Part shown: positions 35,797 through 44,234 of the stretch, one piece after another
Position numbering within the stretch: the first letter of the stretch is position 1
How the letters are laid out: each line of letters begins with the position of its first letter
Assembly (NCBI GenBank): GCA_034435375.1
Contig: DAOTXR010000096.1
Span: 20,485-84,484, forward strand
DNA length: 64,000 nucleotides
Origin: DAOTXR01 sp034435375
Lineage (GTDB): Bacteria > Chloroflexota > Anaerolineae > Aggregatilineales > UBA3940
Direction: 5' to 3'
The notes under the pieces: generated by a model
Databases searched by the model: none
Told to the model about the DNA's origin: nothing
Seen by the model: only the letters and a program-made list of their open reading frames with translations
Program-made: the position numbers and the translations under genes

Positions 35797-36387
35797 CTAC
35801 TGGCCCACGGAACCCTGTCCACCTGCCAGCCGGCCATCAAGGCCCAGGTCGGAGGCAATGCCTTGCATGGCGGTGAGCACTAACGGTACATGCTCCTCCC
35901 ACAGATCGACTCCCAGGTCGGCGCAGGCTTGCTCCACGTCTTCACGAGCGACTCCGGCAGCAAAGGCTCTGTCTTTCCACTTCTTCCGGATCGAGCTGAC
36001 TGACACATCACGAATATCCTTGCTGGGTCTGACTAAAGCGACTGCCGTAATAAGCCCTGTCAGCTCGTCCACGGCGTACAAACTTCGGTCTCGCAGGGTC
36101 TGGCGCGGCACCCCTGTCTGGCCATGGCTGAGAATAGTGCGTATATCCTCTTCCGCGACGCCACGCTGGCGCAAGATCGGCGCGCCTTGGGCTGGGTGCT
36201 CATCCAGATTGGGGTGGATCTCCCAGTCAAAATCGTGTAGCAGCCCAACAACTCCCCAACTCTCCTCATCCTCGCCAAACTTGCGTGCATAGGCGCGCAT
36301 GGCTGCCTCAACCGCCAACATATGTGCAACGAGGTTCTCGTTTTGGGTGAACTCCCGGACGATTGCCAGAGCCTGCAAGCGGTTCAT
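35797..36387 (-). CDS. HD-domain phosphohydrolase
   Basis: 196 aa. HD metal motif LLHDFDWEIHP at about 49-59 with an earlier His in HMLAVEAAM (about 22) and EHPAQGAPIL after it; acidic residue later in YAVDELTGLITA. Such small HD proteins hydrolyse nucleotides or phosphate esters. Its ATG overlaps the stop of the nucleotidyltransferase gene as ATGA, so the two are coupled; a shared sugar-nucleotide role is possible. The C-terminal QGIASDLGLDGRLAG tail is typical of the uncharacterised HDIG group. Confidence 0.85.
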   Translation of the reverse strand: MNRLQALAIVREFTQNENLVAHMLAVEAAMRAYARKFGEDEESWGVVGLLHDFDWEIHPNLDEHPAQGAPILRQRGVAEEDIRTILSHGQTGVPRQTLRDRSLYAVDELTGLITAVALVRPSKDIRDVSVSSIRKKWKDRAFAAGVAREDVEQACADLGVDLWEEHVPLVLTAMQGIASDLGLDGRLAGGQGSVGQ

Positions 36388-37346
36388 AGCCTGTCCTCTT
36401 TGACCACTTCGCCTTCGATGTGCTGCTCGCGGCCAATGCGCCGCCCCAGGACGACAGAGTTGCGAATGGTAGTCCTGTGTCCCACCACTGTGCCAGTCTC
36501 CAGGTAGACATTGGGGCCAATGGTCACCTCGTTGCTGATCACCACCCCTGGGTCGATGTACACCGGCGGAACGATCCGGACCGACGGAGGGATTTCGCTC
36601 AACAGGATCGGTTCCGCCAAGCTGGCTATCAACCGAAGGTTGGCATTGAGGAGGTCTTCAGGAGTGTCAAGCCGAATGCGATTGGCTGCCTCGACTGCGC
36701 CCACAAGCTGACCATCGTCGATCATCATCTGGATAGCCGTGGCCAGCATCCGCTCGCCACTCTCCTCGCTGACCGGAACCCGATCCAGGTAATCCAACAC
36801 CGATGGCGTGAAGAGGTAGACGGGCAGCACCGTTCTGAAGTCCTGATGTGCACCAATCGGATGCTCTGAAACATACATCACGTACCCACGCGGATCGAGC
36901 ACCACGCCGGCGCCTTCGACAATCTCCTGAGGAGCGTAGAGCAGGTTTAATATGACCGTATCACTTGGGTGAGCAGCGTAGTATTCGCACAGTTCTGCCA
37001 CATGCGTCTTGGGAATCAGGTTGTCACACGAGGTAATGATGAAAGGCCCGTCGATCATTCCACGGGCGGCGAACAGCGCCGAAGCCGTACCACGTTTGTG
37101 TCCCTGGGGCGCAAACATCAGCGAGACGTCTTTGTGCCACTGAGTAGTCAGCCACAATACGACTGCACCTTCCTGTTCACCGACCACCACCGTAAAACGG
37201 CGCATGCCAGCGTCATAGAAGCTGTCCATAACATGCGCGATCATCGGCTTACCCAGAATAGGGAGCATAGCCTTGGGGCGTGTCCGGGTGAGAGGCTCCA
37301 TACGCCTGCTGGGGCTGGCCGCCATCACAACGACGTGGTCGATCAT
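36384..37346 (-). CDS. Sugar-phosphate nucleotidyltransferase-like protein with altered loop
   Basis: 320 aa. N-terminal NTP-transferase fold followed by left-handed beta-helix repeats (about 240-310: VRIVPPVYIDPGVVI, VTIGPNVYLETG). The nucleotide loop is unusual: AASPSRRMEPLT instead of AAGxGTRLxPLT, losing the glycines that hold the triphosphate; PKAMLPILGKPMI and TSCDNLIP are otherwise normal. It may therefore bind but not activate sugars, or use a modified loop. ATG 37346 has GGAGAAG upstream. Coupled to the HD gene downstream. Confidence 0.78.
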   Translation of the reverse strand: MIDHVVVMAASPSRRMEPLTRTRPKAMLPILGKPMIAHVMDSFYDAGMRRFTVVVGEQEGAVVLWLTTQWHKDVSLMFAPQGHKRGTASALFAARGMIDGPFIITSCDNLIPKTHVAELCEYYAAHPSDTVILNLLYAPQEIVEGAGVVLDPRGYVMYVSEHPIGAHQDFRTVLPVYLFTPSVLDYLDRVPVSEESGERMLATAIQMMIDDGQLVGAVEAANRIRLDTPEDLLNANLRLIASLAEPILLSEIPPSVRIVPPVYIDPGVVISNEVTIGPNVYLETGTVVGHRTTIRNSVVLGRRIGREQHIEGEVVKEDRL

Positions 37347-37524
37347 GTCTTCTCCGGCTTCCTTACGGTGCTGCTATGGCAGCCCACGTGGGCTTGTGGA
37401 ATTGTACCATGAGCCTTGTTGAACCATCAATCGAGTTGTGTGAAGCGCTCTTTGCTTTTAAGATAGGAAACCAGATCATGATCATCGGTCACCAAGCAAT
37501 CACCGACCTATATCTGGAGAGGCA

Positions 37525-37908
37525 GTGATGTCAAAGCAGAAGGTGAAATTTGAAGGACAGTTTCTCTGGAACTCCTATGGAGACTGGATCGGCTGCCTAC
37601 TCGAAGGCCACATTTGGGATCCTGGTGGCGGCTGGATCGGCTGGGTAGATGCGAATCGGGATGTCTATAAGGCAGATGGGGAGTGGATCGGCACGCTGAG
37701 TAAGGACGGGCGGATCCTCAAGAAGCGAACAGCCAAACGCCGCGACCTCAACACCAACATCCCGCGCAAGCCTGCCAAGCCAGACCTGCCGGGCCGCGCC
37801 CCCCTCCCCCCCTCTTTCGCTGAGTTGAGCTACTCCGAGATCGATGTTGTGGCAGAGGATCCTGACATCTTCAAGAAGCTCTCGGATATGCGCCCGGACA
37901 TGGAGTAG
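37525..37908 (+). CDS. Small beta-flower-like protein of unknown function
   Basis: 127 aa. The first 65 residues are four near-repeats around W-I-G or W-I: GQFLWNSYGDWIGCLLEGHI, WDPGGGWIGWVDANRD, ADGEWIGTLSKDGRI, resembling the 4-fold beta-flower fold. The tail is basic then Pro-rich and acidic. No catalytic residues recognised. Start GTG 37525 or the adjacent ATG 37528, both after GGAGAGG. A 60-base gap leads to the ChlI-type gene on the same strand, so it may be co-transcribed. Confidence 0.72.
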   Translation: MMSKQKVKFEGQFLWNSYGDWIGCLLEGHIWDPGGGWIGWVDANRDVYKADGEWIGTLSKDGRILKKRTAKRRDLNTNIPRKPAKPDLPGRAPLPPSFAELSYSEIDVVAEDPDIFKKLSDMRPDME

Positions 37909-37968
37909 ACCTGGCTTACATGCCCTGGTATAGTTGGCCACACAACGCCTTGATCGGTGGGTGGAGAC

Positions 37969-39192
37969 ATGGCCAAGAAAGAGCCGCTTGAGAACGAGAC
38001 GCAAAACATCCCTGCCCATTTGCTGACGGGATCTGATCAAGCACGTCCATCAATGTTGATGCGCCTGCTGGAGAGCCGCTCTGCTAAGCGTATCCTGCGA
38101 GTCCCCGCTGAGGACCTGGGCCTGGCTGAGCACCTCCCTTTCCCTTTCATGGCGCTGGTCGGGCAGGTGGAGATGCGGACAGCGTTGCTGCTGTCGGTGA
38201 TCAATCCCAACGTGGGAGGCGTCCTGCTGATTGGGCCGCGTGGTACTGGCAAGACTACCGCCGCGCGGGGACTGAGCGACCTGCTGCCCTGGATTCCGCA
38301 CAGCACCTGTATGTACGGCTGCATGCCGGAGGATTACCAGGCCGAGGGTCCTGATGGTGTGTGCGACGAATGCGCTGCCAGACTGGCTGCTGGAGAGAGC
38401 ATCACCCAGATGGAACCGGTCAGCCTGGTTGAGCTGCCTCTGAACGCTCGTCTGGAAGATGTGATCGGCGGGATTAACGAACGCATCGCGATCCAGCAGA
38501 ACCGTGTGCGGCTGGATCGGGGCATCCTCTCCCGCGCGGATCGCAACCTGCTGTACATCGACGAGGTCAACCTGCTCAGCAATGAGATCGTCGATGCGAT
38601 TCTCGATGCAGCGTCACAGGGGCAGTACACCGTGCGGCGAGGTCCCATGCGGGCAACATACCGGGCGCGCTTTGTACTGATCGGGTCGATGAATCCGGAG
38701 GAGGGCAAGTTACGCCCGCAAATCCTCGACCGCTTCGGCCTGCGTGTCCTGGTGGGTGGCCTGACAGACGCCGATGAGCGGATGTTGGTCTACGAGCGCA
38801 TGCGTGACTATCGCACCAGCCCGCGCGCATTTATCAAGGTGTTCGAAGGGGAGACCATCGCTGCCCGGGAGGACATCTACACAGCCCGCGAACTGTTGCC
38901 CTCGGTGGTGGTCTCGCCAGAGGCCCAGGAGCTTGGCCTGCGGCTGGTGCAGGAACTCAACGTGCACTCACACCGTGCCGAGTTCACCATGTTTGAGGCG
39001 GCTCGCGCCTACGCTGCTGCCGACCTGCGCGACAAGGTCACCGTGAGCGACCTGTACGCAGTCGCGCCGATGGCCTTGCGGATGCGGCGCAGCGGTTTTA
39101 TGGACGAGTTCTTTGCCCATCAACAGATCGAGGACCGAGCTATTGTGGAGCTTTTCGAAAAGCTGCGCAGGGAGGTCGAAGGTGAGGGTTAA
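37969..39192 (+). CDS. Magnesium-chelatase-type ATPase, subunit I family
   Basis: 407 aa AAA+ of the BchI/ChlI family. Walker A GPRGTGKTT at 89-97, Walker B LLYIDEVNLL, sensor FVLIGSMNPEEGKLRPQILDRFGL. Subunit I powers metal insertion into tetrapyrroles with subunits D and H, neither of which is in the window. Between Walker A and the first helix it has four Cys, C114-x3-C118 and C132-x2-C135, which could hold zinc or iron. Could serve bacteriochlorophyll, cobalamin or a non-tetrapyrrole role. ATG 37969 has GGTGGAG upstream. Confidence 0.88.
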   Translation: MAKKEPLENETQNIPAHLLTGSDQARPSMLMRLLESRSAKRILRVPAEDLGLAEHLPFPFMALVGQVEMRTALLLSVINPNVGGVLLIGPRGTGKTTAARGLSDLLPWIPHSTCMYGCMPEDYQAEGPDGVCDECAARLAAGESITQMEPVSLVELPLNARLEDVIGGINERIAIQQNRVRLDRGILSRADRNLLYIDEVNLLSNEIVDAILDAASQGQYTVRRGPMRATYRARFVLIGSMNPEEGKLRPQILDRFGLRVLVGGLTDADERMLVYERMRDYRTSPRAFIKVFEGETIAAREDIYTARELLPSVVVSPEAQELGLRLVQELNVHSHRAEFTMFEAARAYAAADLRDKVTVSDLYAVAPMALRMRRSGFMDEFFAHQQIEDRAIVELFEKLRREVEGEG

Positions 39193-39832
39193 GCTCTCGC
39201 GCAGCGACCTGGGCAGCCTGGCAGCTCTGTCTGTGGCCTGGTTTGGAATATGGGGGGCATGGATCTCCCATCGCACAGTCAGCCTGACGCAGAATGCCAT
39301 CTATCTGGCCGATTGGTCTGAGGTGCTCACTGATGTGCGCTATGGCCCATTGGCCGGTGTCCCCAATATCCTGCGGCTGGCCATCGTCCTAGCTGTGGTC
39401 GCTCTGATGATAGGGCTTGGAGCAGCGCGGAACCCCTGGCTGCGCTGGAGTTTACGGGTCGTCGCCTCGCTGCCGGGTCTCGTTCTGCTGCCGCCCTATC
39501 CCTACGTGTTGCAGTTGTGGCGGTCAGATGTACACGGTGTGCGATTCCTGATTGCCACAGCATTGTGGGTGGGCGCGGCAGCCTGCTTGCTGACTGACAG
39601 ACTCCCAGTTCAAGCATGTCGTGCGTTGGTGATCAGCTTTGGCCTGGCTGCCGCCTGTGTGGGTGGATGGGCTTTTCTGCTACTGCACCGTCCTTTTGAG
39701 GCGCACTACGCCGCGACGATTCTGCCGGGCCGAGGGGCGCTTGCATTTGGGATCGGCTTGATGGTGGCCGCCATGATTGAGCTGTTCGCCTTCATCCGGC
39801 ATGCCCGGCAGAAATCGACGCTCATGGTGTAG
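39182..39832 (+). CDS. Polytopic membrane protein of unknown function
   Basis: 216 aa with about six membrane spans, no recognised motif. GTG 39182 overlaps the stop of the ChlI-type gene by 11 bases, so it is probably translated with it; the longer frame from 39113 lies inside that gene. Hydrophobic throughout with a short basic C-terminus. Nothing points to a specific function. Confidence 0.65.
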   Translation: MRVKLSRSDLGSLAALSVAWFGIWGAWISHRTVSLTQNAIYLADWSEVLTDVRYGPLAGVPNILRLAIVLAVVALMIGLGAARNPWLRWSLRVVASLPGLVLLPPYPYVLQLWRSDVHGVRFLIATALWVGAAACLLTDRLPVQACRALVISFGLAAACVGGWAFLLLHRPFEAHYAATILPGRGALAFGIGLMVAAMIELFAFIRHARQKSTLMV

Positions 39833-39865
39833 TCTATCCTGGCTCCCACACCGCAGTTGCGATCA

Positions 39866-39897
39866 AAAACAAACAGGTCAGCAACCTGACCCGTTTG
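39866..39897 (-). terminator. Rho-independent terminator of acpP
   Basis: Minus strand: CAAAC-G-GGTCAG, loop GTTG, CTGACC-T-GTTTG, then TTTTTG. Six plus five bp with one mismatch and a true U-run. It lies 32 bases after the acpP stop and also separates it from the convergent membrane-protein gene. Confidence 0.8.
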
Positions 39898-39929
39898 TGG
39901 TACGCACCCTTTAGATTGGAGCCGAGACG

Positions 39930-40172
39930 CTATTTCTGCACCGCCCGCGTCTCGATGTAGTTGATGACCTCGCCTACCGTCGTGAGTTTCTGGGCCTCTT
40001 CGTCAGAAATCTCGCCGCCAAACTCCTGCTCAAACTCCATGATCAATTCGACTAGGTCCAGCGAGTCAGCTTCCAGGTCCTCGCGGAAGCGGGCTTCACG
40101 TGTGACACGCCCAGGGTCAACTCCCAGCAGCTCGACAATGATGTCGCGGACCCGTTCCTCCGTGCTCGCCAT
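39930..40172 (-). CDS. acpP: Acyl carrier protein
   Basis: 80 aa, acidic. EDLEADSLDLVELIMEFEQEF carries the phosphopantetheine Ser37 in DSL. It carries growing fatty acyl chains in type II fatty acid synthesis. ATG 40172 has GGGAGG 6 bases upstream; a TTG two codons earlier is not needed. Its own terminator follows. It is isolated from other fab genes here, and faces the isoprenoid genes across a 250-base region with a strong palindrome. Confidence 0.96.
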   Translation of the reverse strand: MASTEERVRDIIVELLGVDPGRVTREARFREDLEADSLDLVELIMEFEQEFGGEISDEEAQKLTTVGEVINYIETRAVQK

Positions 40173-40352
40173 GTTCAACCTCCCTTGTATTTTGTCTCAG
40201 CAAGGCTTTGAGTAGTTTATCATGAGTGCAGACTTCGTCAAAAAGCGGTGGCATATTCACCCCGCGTTCGGTACCATAGACAGAGACAGCCAGGACTAAA
40301 CATTCCGTTTGAAAGAATTTTGAAGGGACTCCCTCAATGAAACCTCAGATTT

Positions 40353-40372
40353 GACCGAAAGCACTTTCGGTC
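40353..40372. promoter_or_regulatory. Perfect 9-bp inverted repeat between acpP and fni
   Basis: GACCGAAAG-CA-CTTTCGGTC, a 9-bp perfect inverted repeat with a 2-base centre, 51 bases before the fni start. No U-run follows, so an operator (TetR- or MarR-like size) is more likely than a terminator. The 250-base gap 40173-40422 holds nothing else certain. Confidence 0.5.
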
Positions 40373-40422
40373 GGATGCTTAAAGCAAGTCGGACGCTACT
40401 CAACCATAAGGAACACCGCCCC

Positions 40423-41481
40423 ATGACGAAAGTTACGAGCCGGGGCAGCATGCAACCTGCCAGCACCAGCCAGCGCAAAACCGATCACATCCGCATCAAC
40501 CAGGAGGAAAATGTCCAATTCCCCCGGTTGACAACTGGCCTGGAACGCTATCGATTCTTGCATCGTGCGCTTCCCGAGCTGAATCTGGAAGACATCGATA
40601 CCTCGCTGAGTCTGTTCAAGCGCGCTCTCTCAGCTCCACTGCTGATCTCTTCGATGACTGGCGGCACAGAACAGGCCAGTGAGATCAACTTGCGCCTGGC
40701 CGCAGCGGCTCAGGAGCACGGCATTGCTATGGGGCTGGGATCGCAGCGGGCGGCGATCGAAGATCCGACTCTGGCCCATACCTACCAGGTGCGAACCATT
40801 GCTCCCGACATTCTGCTGCTTGCCAACCTGGGTGCTGTACAGCTCAATTATGGCTATGGCATTGAGCAGTGCCAGCGTGCTGTTGATATGGTGGAGGCCG
40901 ACGCGCTGATCCTGCACCTGAACGTGCTGCAAGAAGCTGTACAGCCAGAAGGGGACACGCGTTGGGCTGGCTTGTTAGACAAGATCGCACAGGTGTGCCG
41001 TGTCCTGCCTGTGCCCGTGATTGCCAAAGAAGTAGGGTGGGGAATCTCCGAGCAAACAGCTCGCCAGCTCGCTGATGCAGGTGTGTCCGCCATTGACGTG
41101 GCAGGCGCGGGCGGCACCTCGTGGAGCGAGGTTGAGTACCATCGGGCTCCAACCGAATTTCATGCCAGGGTCGCACGCTCGTTTGCTGACTGGGGGATTC
41201 CCACTGCCGAGTCGATCCAGATGGCGCGCCGAGGCGCGCCCGAAATCCCAGTTCTGGCCAGTGGTGGGTTGCGCGATGGCATCGATGTAGCCAAGTGCAT
41301 TGCCCTGGGGGCAGTGCTTGGCGGTATGGCAGGGCCATTTCTGCGTGCTGCCATCGAGTCGCCTGAGGCGCTGGATGAAATGGTGCGTGTGGTGAAAGCT
41401 CAACTACGCATTACGATGCTGTGCGCAGGCGCTGGCAATCTTGACACTCTACGTACTGTCCCCCTCATCCAATCTGCTTGA
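40423..41481 (+). CDS. fni: Isopentenyl-diphosphate isomerase, type 2 (FMN)
   Basis: 352 aa TIM-barrel flavoenzyme that interconverts IPP and DMAPP. Motifs RKTDHIRI near the N-terminus, PLLISSMTGGT, MGLGSQRAAIE, ANLGAVQLN, HLNVLQEAVQPEGD, and the FMN-phosphate part LASGGLRDGIDVAKCIALGA. ATG 40423 has AAGGA about 10 bases upstream; ATG 40450 is an alternative. Followed 17 bases later by a polyprenyl synthase gene, together forming a short isoprenoid operon. Confidence 0.95.
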   Translation: MTKVTSRGSMQPASTSQRKTDHIRINQEENVQFPRLTTGLERYRFLHRALPELNLEDIDTSLSLFKRALSAPLLISSMTGGTEQASEINLRLAAAAQEHGIAMGLGSQRAAIEDPTLAHTYQVRTIAPDILLLANLGAVQLNYGYGIEQCQRAVDMVEADALILHLNVLQEAVQPEGDTRWAGLLDKIAQVCRVLPVPVIAKEVGWGISEQTARQLADAGVSAIDVAGAGGTSWSEVEYHRAPTEFHARVARSFADWGIPTAESIQMARRGAPEIPVLASGGLRDGIDVAKCIALGAVLGGMAGPFLRAAIESPEALDEMVRVVKAQLRITMLCAGAGNLDTLRTVPLIQSA

Positions 41482-41498
41482 GTGAACGGAATGCGCTG

Positions 41499-42524
41499 AT
41501 GACGATCCTTGCCGACTATTTTGACCGCTACCTGCCTCTCGTCGAGGCCGACCTGGAGGCCGTGCTTTATCCCGCGAGGGAGTCGCCAGAGACCTTCTAC
41601 CGTATGATGCACTACCATATGGGGTGGGTAGATCAAGAAGGCCGGCGGGTCGAGGGGGATCGCGGCAAGCGTATCCGCCCAATGATCACCCTGTTGGTGT
41701 GCGAAGCGGTGTGCGGCACATGCGAGCCGGCTCGCCCGGCAGCCGCAGCCGTTGAGTTGATCCATAACTTCTCACTGTTGCACGACGACATCGAGGATCG
41801 CAGCCCTACCCGCCGTAATCGGCCCACGGTATGGACTCTGTGGGGCGAAGCCAATGCCATCAATGTGGGCGATGCCCTTTTGGCCCTGGCTTTTTTGGCA
41901 ATCCCCCACCTGTCACAGCCTGGAACTTCCCAGGCCCTGAGCTCCCAGATGCTGCAAGTGGTGGGGGAAGTCTGCGTGAAGTTGACGCATGGTCAGTACC
42001 TTGACATGGCATTCGAGAGCCGGGAGCAAGTCACCACTGAGGAATACCTGAACATGATCGGTGGGAAGACGGCAGCGTTGCTGTCGGGAGCAGCACACTT
42101 GGGCGCGCTAGCCGCCGGAGCCAATGAAAGCGTGCAAACACACTATGCGGCCTTCGGTGAGAACCTTGGCATGGCGTTCCAGGTGCTGGACGATGTGTTA
42201 GACATCTGGGGGGATCCAGCAGTGACGGGTAAAGAGGCAGCCATCGACATCCGCCAGCGCAAAAAGTCGCTCCCGATTTTGTATGGGCTGGCACGCAGCG
42301 CGGAACTTCGCGCTCTCTACGCCCAGCCTGGCCCTCTCAATGAGGCTGCGGTCAGCCGCGCAGTGGAACTGCTTGACAGAGCAGGTGCTCGCCAGTACGC
42401 CAGAGACCTGGCGCTGCTCTACTCTGAGCGAACGACAATGCACCTAGAGGCTGCTGAGCCAAACAACGTTGCCGGAAAAGCGCTGTTTGAGCTGGTCGAG
42501 CAGCTCTTGAACCGCGATCGCTAA
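41499..42524 (+). CDS. Polyprenyl diphosphate synthase
   Basis: 341 aa all-helical trans-prenyltransferase. First Asp-rich motif DDIED (about 95-99), second DDVLD (about 230-234), with GKRIRPMITLL near 50. Chains IPP onto allylic diphosphates to make geranylgeranyl- or longer products for quinones, carotenoids or carrier lipid; chain length cannot be fixed with confidence. ATG 41499 is preferred; a TTG at 41478 overlapping the fni stop is possible. Its stop overlaps the hemW stop. Confidence 0.9.
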   Translation: MTILADYFDRYLPLVEADLEAVLYPARESPETFYRMMHYHMGWVDQEGRRVEGDRGKRIRPMITLLVCEAVCGTCEPARPAAAAVELIHNFSLLHDDIEDRSPTRRNRPTVWTLWGEANAINVGDALLALAFLAIPHLSQPGTSQALSSQMLQVVGEVCVKLTHGQYLDMAFESREQVTTEEYLNMIGGKTAALLSGAAHLGALAAGANESVQTHYAAFGENLGMAFQVLDDVLDIWGDPAVTGKEAAIDIRQRKKSLPILYGLARSAELRALYAQPGPLNEAAVSRAVELLDRAGARQYARDLALLYSERTTMHLEAAEPNNVAGKALFELVEQLLNRDR

Positions 42525-43702
42525 CCTTCGTCGGGCATGAGCCGCCAAAACACCTGGTTGCTGAGCAGATACCCCCGTTCTGTCAGGCGAACCACATTGT
42601 CCTTGATCTCAATTAGCCCAAGTTGTACCGATGAGTCGAGTGCCGGGCCAAAGACTTCGTCCAGTGTGCAGCCAAAGCGCTGGGCGAAGTGATCCTTGTG
42701 AACTCCCTCCCGGACTAGCCGCAAGCCAAGGATGAGCGTCTCACTCATCTCCATGCGCCTGTCGATGACCTCGAAGCCGCCCACAGCAGGAGAAAGTGGA
42801 AAGGGGTGCATTTCGCCTGTGTGGATCCGAGTGATGTAATCACGCACTGGGTCGACGTTCCAGTAGCGAAGGTGAGCGGCTGCCCCATGCGCGCCCGCGC
42901 CGAAACCCAGAAATGGTCTGTTCAGCCAATACTGGCGATTATGCCTGGACTCGTAGCCAGGGCGCGCCCAGTTAGAAATCTCATACTGAACAAGACCAGC
43001 CTGGGCCAGCTGCTCACGCGCCTTGTCGTACAGGTCGGCGGCGAGGTCCGGATCGGGTTGGGGGATAGCCCCACGCTCGACGCGGCGAGCCAGCGAGGTG
43101 CCAGGCTCCAATGTCAGGCTGTACAGTGACACATGATCCGGTCTCCAATCCAGCACAGCATTGAGCGTCTGTCGCCAGCGCCTGCGTGTCTGAAGAGGGG
43201 CGCCGTAGATCAGATCGACACTTATGTTGTCGAAACCGGCGACCCGACCCAGGCAGAATGCCTCCTCTGCTTCCTCGAAGGTGTGCCTACGTCCGAACAG
43301 TCTGAGTTCATCTGCGTGTGAGCTTTGCACTCCTAGGCTCAGCCGGTTGACCCCTGCTGCGCGAAAGGCAGCCAGTTTGCTTGCTTCGGCTGTCCCCGGA
43401 TTTGCCTCAAGGGTAATCTCGGCATCTGGCAGCAATCCAAGATGTTCGCGGCATGTAGCGATGAGGGACTCAATCTGTGCCGGAGTCAACAGAGAGGGAG
43501 TACCTCCTCCGAAGTACAGTGTGTGCGATTCGATCCCGCCACTGGCGCGTGCGATCAGCTCTGTCTCGCGCTGGAGGGCCGCCAGATAAGGTTCAAAAAG
43601 CTCTCTCAAGCCAGCGTAGGTGTTGAACGCGCAGTAGCTACACCGTGTCTGGCAGAAGGGAATATGCATGTACAGGCTGAATGGAACAGTGTGCACAGTC
43701 AT
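42521..43702 (-). CDS. hemW: HemW-type radical SAM heme chaperone
   Basis: 393 aa. Radical SAM cysteines C17, C21, C24 in PFCQTRCSYCAF; the residue two after C24 is Phe, not Cys, which separates HemW from coproporphyrinogen oxidase HemN. GGGTPSLL and NISVDLIYGAPLQT are family signatures; a HemN C-terminal domain follows. It inserts heme into respiratory proteins rather than oxidising coproporphyrinogen. Stop codons of this gene and the prenyl synthase overlap on opposite strands. Confidence 0.92.
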   Translation of the reverse strand: MTVHTVPFSLYMHIPFCQTRCSYCAFNTYAGLRELFEPYLAALQRETELIARASGGIESHTLYFGGGTPSLLTPAQIESLIATCREHLGLLPDAEITLEANPGTAEASKLAAFRAAGVNRLSLGVQSSHADELRLFGRRHTFEEAEEAFCLGRVAGFDNISVDLIYGAPLQTRRRWRQTLNAVLDWRPDHVSLYSLTLEPGTSLARRVERGAIPQPDPDLAADLYDKAREQLAQAGLVQYEISNWARPGYESRHNRQYWLNRPFLGFGAGAHGAAAHLRYWNVDPVRDYITRIHTGEMHPFPLSPAVGGFEVIDRRMEMSETLILGLRLVREGVHKDHFAQRFGCTLDEVFGPALDSSVQLGLIEIKDNVVRLTERGYLLSNQVFWRLMPDEG

Positions 43703-43803
43703 CTGTCGTGCTCATTGAAGTCAAGGCATAGTACCCTACAGGCCAGTGTGTTAAAATATGTCTTCGGAGTGAGGTGGTTATGCAAAAGGGGGTGCATGTC
43801 TAA

Positions 43804-44184
43804 ATGGCGGTGACTTTGATCTTCGATGGCGGTGTCAGAGGGGTACATGGATCCGCTTTCGGTAGCTTCGTGCTCATCAAAGACAACCGGCGCACGCTGA
43901 CACACCTCGAGTTTGGCGGCGGGATAACCGCTCATGAGGCGCAGTACGATACACTGATCACAGCGCTTGAAGTGCTGGCTCGCCAGGAGGTCCCCAGCGA
44001 GATTGTACTTGAGATCGAATGCCCCAGCCAGCTTGTGATCAACCAGGTCAGGGGTATCTGGAGGGCCAACACTCGCGGCCTGGGCGACCGGCGTGACCGT
44101 GTGCTCGACCAACTCCGGCAGTTCAAGTCTTTCAGTCTGACCCGTATCTCGCGGGGAGAGGCGGTGCGAATGTTGTCGCGCTAG
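43804..44184 (+). CDS. Degenerate RNase H-like protein
   Basis: 126 aa. FDGG (8-11) matches the first catalytic Asp; AHEAQYDTLITALEVL matches the Glu region; but the second Asp site, normally DSQLV, reads CPSQLV and no final Asp is seen near the C-terminus. So it has an RNase HI fold without a complete metal site. Perhaps a nucleic-acid binder or a regulatory relative (RVT_3-like group). ATG 43804 lacks a clear ribosome site; a G-rich GGGGG lies 13 bases before it. Convergent with an MFS exporter gene. Confidence 0.68.
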   Translation: MAVTLIFDGGVRGVHGSAFGSFVLIKDNRRTLTHLEFGGGITAHEAQYDTLITALEVLARQEVPSEIVLEIECPSQLVINQVRGIWRANTRGLGDRRDRVLDQLRQFKSFSLTRISRGEAVRMLSR

Positions 44185-44202
44185 CCTGGTGGTGAGGCCA
44201 TG

Positions 44203-44232
44203 CCAGAGCCAGAGCTGACGCCCTGGCTTTGG
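44203..44232. terminator. Bidirectional hairpin after RNase H-like and MFS genes
   Basis: CCAGAGCCAG (44203-44212) and CTGGCTTTGG (44223-44232) pair over 10 bp with one G-U; adjacent G44202 and C44233 extend it. Loop AGCTGACGCC. A short U-rich GTTATTCT follows on the plus strand. Confidence 0.58.
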
Positions 44233-44234
44233 CG

